A stretch of DNA of 64,000 bases from Mauremys mutica (GCF_020497125.1 NC_059081.1:56750768-56814767), one strand, 5' to 3'. Shown: positions 11,209 through 23,823, counted from the first letter of the stretch. Program-made: numbers and translations. The notes: generated from the letters alone by a model not told the origin.

Positions 11209-11390
11209 TAGAATATCAGGGTTGGAAGGGACCCCAGGAGGTCATCTAGTCCAACCCCCTGCTCGAAGCAGGACCAATCCCCAGACAGATTTTTGCCCCA
11301 GATCCCTACATGGCCCCCTCAAGAATTGAGCTCACAACCCTGGGTTTAGCAGGCCAATGCTCAAACCACTGAGCTAGCCACAGGACAGTG
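11209..11390 (-). mobile_element. CR1 LINE 3' end, minus strand
   Basis: The segment opens with GAATCATAGAATATCAGGGTT, the reverse complement of a CR1 ATTCTATGATTC tail, followed by GGAAGGGACCCCAGGAGGTC, which is the inverted CR1 untranslated end seen in birds and turtles. Only about 180 bp remain and there is no coding part. Confidence 0.85.
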
Positions 11391-11718
11391 CTGCTCTTCT
11401 GCACATTCTGCATCCCTCCTCATTTAGCGACTGGGTGGCAAGACAAGAGCAAGTTCAGGATAATGCGAATGTATGAAGGGACAAGGACTCCCACATTAGC
11501 AGCCAGCTGCTGCCCTCTAATGTACATGATTCCACAGTGAACCATCTCAGCAGCAGTGAAAGCAAGAGCACAGAATAACTCCACTTAGGACCTCCCCTGA
11601 AATGCACATTGGTTTTGCAGGGTGCGGGGGGGAAATGAGAAAATTAAGGTGATTAGAGACCCATCTAGCTCCCTCCCAACCCATAACCCAGACTGTGACA
11701 GTGATGGGTGACTTAGAA

Positions 11719-12451
11719 CAGGGGTTCTCAACAAATTTTTTGGTGGCCTCAGAGCACAGCCACCAATTCTTGCCGGTGGCCACTCTGACAATTTTTCCTA
11801 AAATACTTAATTAACTTTAGGAAAAACAAATAAATATGCACATATGCATGTCCCAATCATTGTAATTTATGTAGGATTTTTTGTTTTTTAGATTCAATAC
11901 AAATAATGTACAGTTGTCGCTATTCTTTACTCAACCTAAATAGAATAGAAACACAAATAAGGTGCTTTGCACATTCTTGTCCTTTTTCTTATGTCTTTTG
12001 CTTGCTTTCCTTTAAAAAGACTTGCTAGTTACTAAGTCTGCTGTGAAAAGTGATATTAATAAACATACAAGTATCACTTTTCCACAGCAGACTAACTCAG
12101 CCTCAGCAAACCTGGGGACAAATTAAGCCCTGAACGGGAAGATGGATATGGAGGCAGCAAGGGCTAGGGGTTATGGGGGTGGTAGTGATTGTGGAGCCAG
12201 AGCTCGCCTCTGTACAGCCAGGGAATGGAGCCTGAAGCCCCATGGCTGGAGCCTGCCACCTGCCCGGCCCTGGGAAGGTGGGGAACTCATTGGCTGTGTG
12301 CTCCTCCAGATTTTCTCTCTCTGGTGGGCACAGCCCTGGGGGAGGGGGCCACAGCTACCCCCCTCACAAATCACTGCCCAGGAGGCTGTGGCCGCAAGAA
12401 AAGTCCCTGGTGGCTGCATGCGGCCACTGTGGCTGCATTTGAGAAATGCTG
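11719..12451. mobile_element. Non-autonomous hAT element, 733 bp
   Basis: The ends CAGGGGTTCTCAAC and (inverted) CAGCATTTCTCAAA resemble hAT (Charlie-like) termini. Flanking 8-bp repeats ACTTAGAA (11711-11718) and ACTTAGAG (12452-12459) differ at one base, the duplication size expected of hAT. The open frames inside (for example 12142-12528) show no transposase similarity. Confidence 0.8.
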
Positions 12452-12618
12452 ACTTAGAGGTACAGTGCAGGTTTTATGCTGAAACAGAGGTAGCAGCAGG
12501 TAACAGTCATACCAATTCTCAGCACTAATAAGCACTGAAAAAGAAAACACAAGCCATGATCATAATGAAGGGAGAAACCCATTATTTTAATTTGCTCAAG
12601 TAAGTTTGATAACCCAGG

Positions 12619-12726
12619 ACCTGATTCTCCTCTGATTTACCCTAGTGTAAAAGAGGAGTAACCTCAGTGAAGTCTATGAAGCTACAAGAGGGTATAACTA
12701 GTGTGACTGAATGAAGAATCAGGCCC
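12619..12726. repeat. Short palindromic interspersed repeat
   Basis: About 108 bp begin with GACCTGATTCTCCTCT and end with GAATCAGGCCC, so the outer arms are inverted copies. The interior contains the TAGTGTAA and AGTAAC modules seen in several other repeats of this window (13347-13438, 18461-18550). Probably a MITE-like family; no target duplication was identified. Confidence 0.5.
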
Positions 12727-13475
12727 CTGATGTATAAACGTGCTAAATCTGAAGTCAAGAAGTCAGTAGGGACTTGATGAGACTCTCTATGGCTGGATGC
12801 TCTCTCCTGACTGTGGAATATTGTCTGAATCTAACTCCATTGCCCTAATAGGCTTCATATGTAAATAAATTGAGGAAACTCTTCATCATATTTTAACTGG
12901 GAGTGGAAGGAGTTCATTAAAAAAACCCACTATGGCAATGGTAATAGTACATTTTCTTTACCATTTCCGGTTTATTTTGGGAGAAAAAGGGGTAAACAAT
13001 TAGAGAAGAAAGGGAAATAGAAAAGCCATCAGCCCAGCAGGCTGGCTCCCCTCCCACTGTTATCCTTCTGACACCAAAACCATGGAGTGTATCACTCACA
13101 GTCTAGCAAAGCAAAGCACCCCATTACAATTATGCTTCTAAAAGATGTGGCTAGTGGAGGACGCCAAAATTGGCTTTCAGTGTTAAACAATAAAGTATAT
13201 TTATTTTATCCACTGAGACATTTCCCAGATGGTATCATCCACACAGCCCCCTCCAGGACTAGGATGACGGGGAGTAGATTTTTGACGGATGCATTTGCAA
13301 GGCTCCATGTTTCACTGAGATACAGCATTCGGAGAACAATAGGAGGCCTCATTCTGCTCTCATTTACACCAGTGTGAATCGGGTGTAACTATTGAAGTCT
13401 GTGGAGTTGCACTAAAGTAAGATCGGAACCAGGCCCACAGTGTGCATGAATTCTTTCCACTTTTATGCATTAGGT

Positions 13476-13699
13476 CAGGGGTTCTCAAACTGAGGGTCAG
13501 AACCCCTCAGGGGGTCGTGAGGTTATTACATGGGGGGTGTCGCAAGCTGTCAGCCTCAACCCCAAGCCCCGCTTTGCCTCCAGCATATATAAATGTATAT
13601 AACACCATTATAAAAGTGTTTTTAATTAATAAGGAGGGGTTGCACCCAGAGGCTTGCTATGTGAAAGGAGTCACCAGTACAAAAGTTTGAGAACCACTG
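13476..13699. mobile_element. Non-autonomous hAT element, 224 bp
   Basis: Inverted ends CAGGGGTTCTCAAACT and AGTTTGAGAACCACTG are flanked by CATTAGGT (13468-13475) and CATTAGAT (13700-13707), an 8-bp target duplication with one mismatch. No coding capacity. Confidence 0.88.
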
Positions 13700-13790
13700 C
13701 ATTAGATATTAAACTCAACCCTCGGCTGAGGGAGTGAGGTCTATGCATTGTTTAAGTTCCAAGGGGGCTTACATAGGCCCTAGGTGGTGA

Positions 13791-14165
13791 CAGGGCCGCC
13801 CAAAGGATTCAGGGGGCCTGGGGTCTTCGGCGGCGGCGAGTCCTTCCGCTTTGGCGGTGGGGGGTCCTTCCACTCCGGGACCCGCCGCTGAAGTGCCCCA
13901 AAGACCCACGGCAGGGGCCCCTCCGCTGCCGAATTACCACTGAAGACCCGGCACTTCGGCGGCGGGTCCCGCTTCGGCGGTAATTCGGCGGCGGGGGATC
14001 CGCCGCTGAAGACCCAGAGCGGAAGAAGCTCCGGGGGCCCGGCCCTGCAAGAGTTTTCTGGGGCCCCCAGAGCAAGTAAGGACCCCACTCCAGGAGCCCC
14101 GAAAAACTCTCGTGGGGGCCCCTGTGGGGCCCGGGGCAAATTGCCCCCCCCCCCGGGCAGCCCTG
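13791..14165. mobile_element. GC-rich hAT-type element with exact 8-bp duplication
   Basis: The ends CAGGGCCGCCC and GGGCAGCCCTG form an inverted repeat. GGTGGTGA occurs exactly on both sides (13783-13790 and 14166-14173). The interior is very GC-rich with repeated CGGCGG and GAAGACCC modules, and opens frames in several directions that do not look like proteins. Confidence 0.85.
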
Positions 14166-14756
14166 GGTGGTGAATAGATTTGGTGCTGATCCTTGGCACT
14201 GGACTGAACGCACAAGCAGCTCTGGTAGCCACGCCCCACATATCCTGGGCACAGCAGCCCTGGGGCTACTAGAGCCCTCAGGCTACAGCTGAAGGAGAGC
14301 TGCATAGCCAGTGTAGAGGGATTCTGTTGTTCCTGCCCACCTCACTCTGAACCCCTGCAAACATCCACCACGGTTCATAGATTGTGCACGGGATCCAGGG
14401 CCAAACCCAGTGTCAGTTAGACAAATGACAGTGAAAGGGCCATAGAGCTGCACATCTTACCATAACAGAGTCACTAAGTACAAAGACAAATAACATTGCC
14501 TCTATCCAGAAATGAAATAGGCTGTTTATATTTGTCCTCTTTATATTTGATTTTACTGTTTGCAGTATCTCCTCTTTAGAAAAGGGTTTCTGTGATTCAC
14601 GCCAGCCCTGCCTCTCCCCACAGGGTGTAGATTAAAGGAACCAAGATAGAGAATATGAATGTAATTGTCATTTCTTTTGCTGTGTCAAACCACACACTCG
14701 CATTGCTGCTAGGACGTGGTTCAACTGGGTGACTAGTGAAGTTATGATAACAAAAA

Positions 14757-15622
14757 GCAAATAAGGGCACACGTCATCAGGGATCTACAACCCATCCTGG
14801 ACAATGATCCCACACTTTCACAGGCCTTGGGTGGCAGGCCAGTCCTTGCCCACAGACAACCTGCCAACCTGAAGCATATTCTCACCAGCAACTGCACACC
14901 GCACCATAGTAACTCTAGCTCAGGAACCAACCCATGCAACAAACCTCGATGCCAACTCTGCCCACATATCTACACCAGCAACACCATCACAGGACCTAAC
15001 CAGATCAGCCACACCATCACCGGTTCATTCACCTGCACGTCCACCAATGTAATATATGCCATCATATGCCAGCAATGCCCCTCTGCTATGTACATCGGCC
15101 AAACTGGACAGTCTCTAAGGAAAAGGATAAATGGACACAAATCAGACATTAGGAATGGCAATATACAAAAACCTGTAGGAGAACACTTCAACCTCCCTGG
15201 CCACACAATAGCAGATTTTAAGGTGGCCATCCTACAGCAAAAAAACTTCAGGACCAGACTTCAAAGAGAAACTGCTGAGCTCCAGTTCATCTGCAAATTT
15301 AACACCATCAGCTCAGGACTAAACAAAGACTGTGAATGGCTTGCCAATTACAGAACCAGTTTCTCCTCCCTTGGTTTTCACACCTCAACTGCTAGAACAG
15401 GGCCTCATCCACCCTGATTGATCTAACCTCATTATCTCTAGCTTGCTTCTTGCTTGCTTATATATACACACCTGCCCCTGGAAATTTCCACTGCTTGCAT
15501 CCGAAGAAGTGGGTATTCACCCACGAAAGCTCATGCTGCAAAACGTCTCTTAGTCTATAAGGTGCCACAGGATTCTTTGCTGCTTCTACAGAACCAGACT
15601 AACACGGCTACCCCTCTGATAC
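14757..15622 (+). mobile_element. Penelope-like retroelement, 5'-truncated, with its 3' end
   Basis: The coding part (to 15417) is the C-terminal endonuclease of a Penelope-like element. It is followed by a 3' untranslated region containing GTGGGTATTCACCCACGAAA near 15510 and the common ending GACTAACACGGCTACCCCTC near 15600. The same 3' region occurs alone and inverted at 31045-31184 and 35774-35876. The reverse transcriptase domain is missing. Confidence 0.85.
14764..15417 (+). pseudogene. Penelope-like GIY-YIG endonuclease domain (C-terminal part only)
   Basis: The open frame follows a TAA near 14760 and reads HVIRDLQPILDNDPTLSQAL, the linker after the missing reverse transcriptase. A Cys-rich knuckle NPCNKPRCQLCPHI follows, and then the GIY-YIG nuclease: VIYAIICQQC (first Tyr), MYIGQTGQSLRKRINGH (second Tyr and catalytic-type Arg), EHFNLPGHT, and a late RETAELQFICKFNT segment. 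In Penelope-like elements this nuclease nicks the target to prime reverse transcription. The domain is uninterrupted but the gene is 5'-truncated, with no initiator Met in the expected context, so it is classed as a remnant. Confidence 0.85.
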
Positions 15623-15875
15623 TTCATCTTTCTATACTCCCTGGTGATCTGGTCCTGCTCCTGTCATTGTCAACACCAAATACTGCATTGATTTCACTGA
15701 GACCAGGGCTGTGCCTTGTGCTTATTAGGCCTTTTTCTCCTTCATCCTACAGCAATGCCCGCATCAGCCATCAACACCGTAGGCCTGGTTGCAAAACTCA
15801 GGGAATCCAAATCCTGAGTCACAAGATTCTATTGAAGGGCCTGATGCAGAAATAAACCTCTGCTGAGGAAACTAA

Positions 15876-15966
15876 GACCTGGTCTACGCTGGGGAGGGTG
15901 TAGATTTATCGCCTCTAGACTAGATGAGATAATCAACCCCCGTTGGATCGACATGTAGACATACCC
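15876..15966. mobile_element. Short Harbinger-type MITE remnant
   Basis: Ends GACCTGGTCTAC and GTAGACATACC match the Harbinger termini of this window. TAA precedes the left end and CAA follows the right end, a near 3-bp duplication. Only about 90 bp remain. Confidence 0.55.
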
Positions 15967-16006
15967 CAAGATACAGGGGTATGGACAATGCAGGACTGAG
16001 CCCTAC

Positions 16007-16722
16007 TGCAACAGGGTGCTCTACTTACCACTGGATGGTGCCACCTCCTGGCAGTTCTGGGGATCAGCTCAATCAGGCCAACACCCCTTCCACTGGTTAC
16101 ATCCCATCAGTTTCTCCTCCGCAGCCCCCTCTCGCTCTCAGGAACTGCAGCTGTCTTCTCCGTGACTCATCCCCTCCAGCCAGGTCACTAGTGTGGTTTC
16201 TGGGGTAGGGGCTGTGTGCATCGAGGTTTGTACTCTCCAGCAGTCTCAGGCAGTCTTTCTGCTTCACTGCCTCACAGTGCCAGGCTGGCAGGGGAACCCA
16301 GGCCCACCCTCTACTCCAGGTTCCAGCTCAGGGAGTCTCTACACAGCAGCCAAGGTCCATTCCCTGCACCTTGCTGCCTTTCCCTGAGCCACTTCCTTAC
16401 CTCCTGACCTTTCCCACTCCTCTGAGTTTGCCAGTCTCTTCACTCCCTCCTCCCAGAGAGAAACTTTAGGCAACTGTCTCTGTAAGCCCTCAAACACTCC
16501 TCCCATCTCCCAGGGAGTGACTGCAGCCTTCTCCCTGCTACCCCTTGTGTTTCCATTTTCCTGTCTTTTATAGAAGCCCCGCCTGTCTCTCACAGGTGAG
16601 CTTCTCTCTAATTAGCTGCCTCCAGCCTAAAGCTTCTCCCTCTGCAGTCTAATTAACTGATTGGGCACACCTGGTCCAAGTCAGCTCTGGCAGGGCCAGT
16701 GTGGGGAGCACACCCCATCACA
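16007..16722 (-). mobile_element. Solo LTR, 716 bp, minus strand
   Basis: The segment starts with TG (TGCAACAGGG) and ends with CA (CCCATCACA). It is flanked by an exact 5-bp duplication CCTAC (16002-16006, 16723-16727), the signature of LTR integration. Read on the minus strand it starts TGTGATGGGG and has a TATAAAAG promoter-like box (complement at about 16566-16573). No internal viral genes are next to it, so it is a recombined solo LTR. The open frames inside are not genes. Confidence 0.82.
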
Positions 16723-16727
16723 CCTAC

Positions 16728-18460
16728 ATTCAAAAATTCAGTTCATGTTAGAAATATGGACAGATACGTCTGGAAATTTAAAGTTCAGGTTAAAACCATG
16801 TGTGGCTAACATCTCACACCACTTCAAAGAGGGGGAAAGAACTTACTGATGGAGACAGGATACTGAGCCTGTGGGAGTCAGTCTGGGAAAGAGAAATTCT
16901 TATGCAATGTCTTATTCTCACACAACCATCCTGGCAGTGAGGACAGACTCCAGAAGCAGCTGCTGTGCCCAGCTCTCAGAGGCCAAAGAGAGGGTCACCA
17001 TGTAGTGAGGAACCCCCCCACACATGTACAAAAACCTCAGCCTCAATCATGCATCTTCTGTTTTCTCTTAGAGCTGCAAATCCCCTCTCCTGCCTCTGGT
17101 TAAATAAGATGTAGGCTACATTTAATCTGACTCGGTTTTCCCAGCACACAAAAAATTAAGTGCAAGGCATTTCATTTTGAGAGACAACTATAAATTTAGG
17201 CTTGTGTAAATATGCATTTAAGCTTGTGTAAATATGAATTAAGGCATTTTAAGAAAGCATGCTGTTTATCTGGTTAAAGCCATATTTAGCCCTTTTTCAG
17301 CCAGGACACTGCAGTGGCTCCTCCAGTATATCACAAATACATGTTTTGGTGCTTGTACTCATTTAGAAAATTATTATATATGCATTTGACCCAGCAGATA
17401 GGGTACATCATATAAATCAAGCTGCTTTTTTTAACCCAATACATTACAACAATCCTTCAGAGTTCACAGACTGTAGCCTGGTAAAACTGCGGTGGCTTTC
17501 AAGCATCCATAGAACTAACAGTATTTACATGGTGCCTTTCATCCCACAGCAGCCTAAAGTGCTTTACTAACGTGTTAAGTGCTCTTAACTCCAACTGATG
17601 TCAATGGGATTTGAGGGCACTCAGCACTTCTCAGGACTATATTCTTCATGTATAATGTAGCCTCTGGGGTGGAGGACAGCAGCCGACCAACACACAGTAT
17701 ACTGCACAACAGTGAAATTTTGGCCAAGTTGCTAGAGAAACTCTGACTCTCATAAAGTGCCAGGAAATCTCTGATGGCCATGCAGAGGAGACAGGACTTT
17801 ACTTTTAAATAAAGATCCACTATAATTTATCCTGTTAACTGCTGTAGAACCATACAATATATGGTGAAAGCAAAATCCTCCTCTCCAGTCCACACTGCAG
17901 ATTTCTGATGAGTTCTCTCTACTTATTCCACTGATGTCAGAGCAAGTTCTGCACATGTAATGACATGCAACAAATAGCCATAGTGTGAAAGAGCAAAGAG
18001 AAATTTACCTTAAGTCTGCTCAAAATATGAATATGTTTGGTAAAAGCTTGAGCTTGAAACAGTATGCAGCATCGCACAATTTTGAAAATCAGCTACTGTC
18101 CATGAGCTGCACATGAACAAAGTATTTGTGACTATTATCACTCAGTCGTTTTCTAGTTTGCTTGTTTTTCAAAATACCTAGGAGATCTTGAGCACTGGCC
18201 TGCATTATGAAGACGTGACCTGGTAAATTTGAGTTTTAAAGAAAAAAAAGCATTTTAAAGTTTTAGGGGTAGGGGAGAGAAAGAAAGTTAGTTCTAGGAC
18301 AATGAGACTACTCACATATATAAGGACAGACTACTTGCATAAATAAAGGTTGCAGGATTGGCTCTGGTTTCAAATCCTTAAAGTAGGGAAAGCTGCTAGT
18401 TTCTAGTGGAATTACTTAAACTTACGATACTGTACAAATCTTTGAAAAAAAGCTGGTAGA
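16728..18460. other. Non-coding sequence, no feature recognised
   Basis: AT-leaning sequence with no open frame showing protein character and no recognisable transposon ends, apart from a weak MIR-like stretch near 17520-17570 (TTTACATGGTGCCTTTCATCCC...AAAGTGCTTTAC). Confidence 0.45.
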
Positions 18461-18550
18461 CCTGCTATAAATTATTCCAGTGTAAATCCAGAGTAATCCC
18501 ATTGAACCCAGTGAGATTATTCTACATTTACACTGGAACAAAAAGCAGGA
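18461..18550. repeat. Short palindromic interspersed repeat
   Basis: CCTGCTATAAATTATTCCAG and TTCCAGTGTAAATCC on the left are answered by GATTATTCTACATTTACACTGGAA and AAAAGCAGG on the right, forming an imperfect hairpin with a short loop. It belongs to the same loose family as 12619-12726. Confidence 0.55.
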
Positions 18551-19376
18551 TCTGACCTATCTCACTAATTGCTACATTATTTCGGATTCAGATGGATAGA
18601 AGCAGAACTGGGAAAAGTACTGAAATTTTTCCATACACACCCCACTTTGAATTTTTAAACAAATTCACTTGTGTCCACTTCCTGCAGTTATTCTAGCAAT
18701 CAGGTTTATTGACAGGAATGTTTATGAAAACTAAATTCTAAGTGAGTATTGGGGAATCTTTGCACAGTGAGAATTTTAGAACCAAATATTTGCCTTGAAA
18801 CCTAATTTTTTTTAAGAGTAAAGATTATCCAGTTAGGAAACAGAAATATGCTATGTAACCTACATGTCCAATCAGAAATAAACAGCTCAAATTTTGAATG
18901 ATCAGATACATGCAATGAACTGCTTGTGTACGACTGATAGACTGCGAATGAAACCCCAAAAGTTACTTGGTGAATAATTAATAAGCTAGAAAAAGTTGTA
19001 GACTGCTCACAATGTGGGAACAGAAGGAAAAGCAAAAATTGCTTCCTCCAAATTATCTTTGCCATCTGTGTATCTTGCATACTGTTCTTTTTATTTTCAT
19101 GCAGCAGAATTTGAGAACAGAGTGATGTAAATCACTGATGTTTCAGTTCACTACCCAAACAAAAAAAAATTAATTTCAGATCAACACAACATGAAAGTTT
19201 TTCAGTTTTCTCAGAGAAACAAAATGTTTTTGTTTGGGATCAAACGTAGGGTTTCATTTGACCTGATACAACATAAACATTTCTTGTTGGGGTATTTAAC
19301 TGCTTTTTTCTATTCACAAAACCATCACAGGAGGAGGTGCTGTTGTTCTCCCACCCCACATTCTCCCATCTCCAAT

Positions 19377-19670
19377 TTGAACTGGAACCAGGTGCCATCC
19401 CTCCTTGGTGAGTGCCCTGACCATCAGGCTATAGAATCATTCTGACTCTCTCATTCTGGCCCAATTAATGAATATCGATTTATATAAAGTAGAACAGCTT
19501 CGGCAGGAGATATTGAGAGACGGGCCCGACCCCACAATACCCCATTGCCCAGTGGTTAGGGCACTTTTTCTGCAGTGTGGAAGACACACATTCAAATTCC
19601 TGCTCCAAATCAGGCAGAGTGGAGACTTGAACATTCCAGATCCCAGGTGAGTGTTCTAATCACTGAAGTA
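19377..19670. repeat. tRNA-like palindromic repeat, tandemly related copies
   Basis: CAGTGGTTAGGGCAC (about 19550) is answered by an inverted GAGTGTTCTAATCACTG (about 19650). Between them CATTCAAATTCCTGCT resembles a polymerase III B box. A second copy of the right arm (GAGTGCCCTGACCATCAGG) lies near 19411. It resembles tRNA-derived repeats rather than a functional tRNA, since no full cloverleaf closes. Confidence 0.45.
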
Positions 19671-19675
19671 TACGG

Positions 19676-22600
19676 TGTAAGGGGGGAAGTGACATCACCA
19701 CCAGTTTTGTGGATGGCACCCAAGTCCCTTTGCGAATCTAGCTCGACAAAATAATTTCGGCTGAAACTATTCAGTGAATTCATGTTGAATTTGTGAATAG
19801 TTTTGATAGACCCCAAACTGCACATTTTGACGAATAAACTATTTGAAAATTGTCACCCGGCTCTATTTGAAAAGTCCTAAACCCCCCACATGCCAAAATT
19901 CTTTAAGAGAGAGTCATTTTCAATGAAAATGAAGAATGCTGCTGCATATATGCATGTCCGTATGGATCTGGCACTTTTCAACAGAGATCTGAATTTATTT
20001 CAAGTGCCCTCTATTTTGGACATTCACAGAATTGGTACATTCAAACATGCAAATCAGTTTGAAAGTTTGATCCAAATAGTGCACTTCTGCTCTTATATTT
20101 CTTAAGCAAAAATGTAGGGCTCTTTCACAATCAAATTATGATGCACCTTGTTATCAAGAGTTTTGAATGAGAATGCCCTGAAATTGCAGTGTGCAGAAAC
20201 AAACACCTCACCCAATACATTCTGATTTATATCTGCTAAAGGAACCTCACTATCTAGTATAGTACATATTTTTTGCCAGAATAAGGAGATCTAACACAAG
20301 ATGCATTGGTATCTACAGCACCAGCTCTGGAGATCAGGGTGCTTTAAATTATTGAGATCACATGAATGATAACCATCATGACGGCCTTCAAAGTTTCTCT
20401 CATTAGCTGTTCTGTATATAATGTTATTTTTCACCCACTTCAACCAAAGCTGTCAACAAATGGATATCAGTCTATGTTCCTTTAGGTTATCTTGTCACAT
20501 CCGCCATCTGAAAACCATTACACAACACTTGAAGCTGAAAACCACTGAACATGCAAAGCTGAACAGCACTTTTGAAGGTATGCCTTCCCGACAAATATTT
20601 CTCTCTCTTCTGAGGTTTAGGGGATGATTTCATTTGCTTTGAGAAAAGTAAACAAGCACCAAGTGAATTAAGAGTTCACTTCCACAGGTTTCAGAAGACA
20701 ATTAGTTATGATATTCTGTGACCAAGATTTTCAAAAGTGACTTTTGGATGCCTCAATTTATGGCTGTGACATCATGAAGGGGTCTGAATTTCAAAGGGTA
20801 ACTACTGAGAAATCTCTGAAAAACCAAGCCCCTTTAAAGTCTCTCTCATTAAGCATCCAAAATTGGAGGTACCTATAATCATTAGTCAATTTTTAGAATC
20901 TTAACCTACACATTTGTCAGGAGAAATCTAACGTTTGTGTTTTGTTCACCAGGCTCCCACCGGAATATATCTGAGTAATAACCAAGTTTAAACAGAATAT
21001 GGATTTCAGGATTTGGTCCTATACCTTTGCAATGTACAGTGAGGGTCAAATCCTTAGCTAGTATAAATTATCACTCCGCCCCTGAGCAGAGGAAGATCCA
21101 GTCCTAACTTTTCTAGTCTCTTCTGTAATGACAGATTCATATTTCAATCATATCATACAGTAAATATTTATATTAAGGTTGTAGCCACAGAATTGTTATT
21201 TGGGCTTCCCAAAAAAGATTTTTCTCAAATGGTTGAAATCAATGCTTAATCAATCCTCAGATGCTTAAAGTAAAGCAAATGCTGAAGTGCTTTGCTGGAT
21301 TGGGGACAGGGTGGTCAGTACCATGCAGGAGTCGAGCGCTCAGTCAGCACCAGGGGAAGAGGGAGGGAAATCAGTTGCCTCACCAGAAACAAAGAACAGT
21401 CTTCACACCTGAGTTTTTCTCTTCAACTGCAGTGGGTTTTTTTAGAGTGCATTGGTTACAAAGAGACAGACTAGACATAATGGTTTTACACCAACAAACA
21501 GAAAACCTCCACCTAGGGGTACAACCTAGTTCTGTAACAGACACTTTGTTGCATGCTCTCTGCGTGCTCAAAAACCTTCTGAGTCTTAAGTAGCTAGTTC
21601 TGTAGAGTCTCTTGTATTTTCTCCCAGATTCTAACTGGACCTTCTATCCCCAGCCTTGCCATGTGACTACCCTGACTACCAGTTTAAAGCTTAGTCAGGG
21701 AGTTAATGCCATGCTGGGTGCCCAGGACGCTTCCACAGCCAAGCTGAGTTTTTCCCAGCACAATAGAGGCTGAAAGTAAAAAAAACTAATAAAATGATTA
21801 ATAGAGTAAAAAAAGCAAGATCAAAATGATCTGTTGCATTAACATTAAAAAAGTGAGTCTCAGAGACCCAGACACTCAAACGGGAAAGTAAACAGAAATT
21901 CTTAATAATAGAGCACTTTATCAACATCATAGACAATTGCACATAATAGTTGAAATTCTGGTGCCATTGAAATCAGAAGCAAACTTCCATTGACTCACCC
22001 TTGGGAATAAGCATGTGCAACTCCACTGAGTTCAATGGAGGGCTGAACTTGCATCTCCATATCACTTGCTATGTGCTGTAGCCCAGCCACGGGAAGGTTT
22101 ACTGCAATCCCACACATTGGTGTTGAAAGTTAAACACAGACTTATTTTAAAAAAGAAACTTTTCTTCCCTACTGTTACCTGCAGCATCTAAGTGAAAGTG
22201 ATTTGCTCTAGACTCTTATAACCCTGCAAGAAACTCTGCACAAGTGGAACCCTGCCCCCACATGAAGTCAGTGGGACTCTGTGGAAGTATGGGGCCTGCT
22301 TACACAGAGCTCCTTGCAGGATCAGGGCCCTAATGTTCAGAATGAGACTTGAAGTTGTCATATAAGCTTACTCATCTACAGTGTTATGTAAACAGCACAT
22401 AAAGACTAGGCCCAGAACGTCTCACAAAAGCAGGGATTTAGCACATACACTGCCAATGTACTATGAAAACCTTGTACCCTCCTCCCTCCCCACCCCCAAA
22501 TTAAATAGTAAAATGAGGATATTTATACAAAACAAAACATATAAAGTCTGGTTTTGCTCAGCCAGAGGGAATGATAAATTTCTTACAGACCTCCATTATA

Positions 22601-22880
22601 CTGGTCCTCTGTTGACCACTGGCTCCACTTCCGAGGCAGTGGAAACCAATTACTGTTGGTCAAGGCTGTCCATTCATGGCAAGAACAATACACTTTTTCC
22701 CCCCACATTTTCATTTTTTTAACCCAATTTATGTTGAAGTCCTTTTCCCTTTTGCATTCTAAGCATGTCATCATAAAAAAAAAATTCAGTTACCATCTGT
22801 GTTTTTTTTCTTACTTCAACCCAAAATAAACTGATGTGTGTGAGTACAGAATACATTGTTGGGTGTGTTTTGATATAGTG
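19676..22880. other. Mostly unique non-coding sequence with small palindromic repeats
   Basis: No gene recognised. A foldback-like repeat sits near 20720-20890 (AAGATTTTCAAAAGTG...CATCCAAAATTGGAGG). Another near 22225-22330 opens CCCTGCAAGAAACTCTGC and closes GAGCTCCTTGCAGGATCAGGGCC. The rest shows no structure I can name. Confidence 0.45.
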
Positions 22881-23823
22881 TTATGGTCTGTTAAAATATC
22901 TACATGTTAAATCCAAAATGTAGTTTGTAAAGATAGAGCAGCAATCCAAGATGGAGTCTGAACTGCCATCTTGTGACCACCATCTTCTTGTTTACTGTTA
23001 TCATGAACCAGTCATGACTGGATCCAACTGGTTTTTCCCACCACTGGCAACTCCAAGGACAATTTTACCTCAGACTCTTTCCTGCCTTTGCTGGGACTGT
23101 ACCATATTTTCCCGCCAGTAAATGCATAAAGGGACTGAACTCACCGACAAGTGGCACAGTCCATCCCAGTGGCTGTGCGTGCGCGGTTCAGGTCTTCACA
23201 GCACCAGTGCATCGCTGAAGGGCACCACCCTTCCTGAAGTGAAGAGAAAGGGAAGAAGACATTTCATCTTACCTGCTCCTGTTCCTGGGTACAACATCAC
23301 CAGAGGGTTTTGGCCCGCTTCTTCCCCCCTGAGACATCGAGGGACGCTCCAGTGCTCCTCCTCGGCGGGTTCCAATTACCCAAAGAATGCAGGTCCTGGA
23401 CTTCACCGCCGCCACAGACGCGCTGATAGTCAGGCAATTAGGGTTCTCTTAATTGGGGATTTTATACTGTTTATTGCCAGGGTGAATTTGTATTTTGGGC
23501 CGGAGCTTCATGCTCCTGTTTTAAAGCTGCTGTTTCACTGTTCTATATTGTTATTTAGCTACTGCTCTTTCACATTTACCCCTTCTCTTATTGTACTCAT
23601 TCCCTTAATACACTTACCTGTTGTTTTTAAACTTCACTTAGAGTCACTCTTTATTTCTTACACTACACATAGGGAAGAGGGAGGGAGATCTATCAGTCCA
23701 CCGGTGACAGACACGGCAGAGGAAGGGCGTGTTCCTCTGAGTAAAAGGGACTTGTCTTATCTCTTGTTACCTACACCACTACACATTTAGAGTTACCTTG
23801 ACTCCCCTTTGAGGTAACAACAT
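22881..23823 (+). mobile_element. Possible LTR-like repeat block
   Basis: The block could start TGTTATGG and end GAGGTAACA, giving TG...CA ends with short inverted similarity. It has a promoter-like GCATAAAGGG near 23122 and a different base composition from its surroundings. No 5-bp target duplication was found at these ends, so the boundaries are uncertain. The 222-codon open frame inside has no recognisable domain. Confidence 0.35.

Noticed and set aside
12142..12528. 128-codon open frame on plus
   Set aside because: Lies largely in a non-autonomous hAT element (11719-12451). No transposase motifs.
13780..14305. Overlapping minus-strand open frames in GC-rich DNA
   Set aside because: They are inside or beside the hAT-type element at 13791-14165 and are explained by its GC-rich modules.
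19540..19660. Possible functional tRNA gene
   Set aside because: B-box-like sequence only; no complete cloverleaf or terminator. Better explained as a tRNA-derived repeat.
23122..23790. 222-codon open frame on plus
   Set aside because: Low-complexity translation with no domain. It lies in a repeat-like block and there is no splice context.
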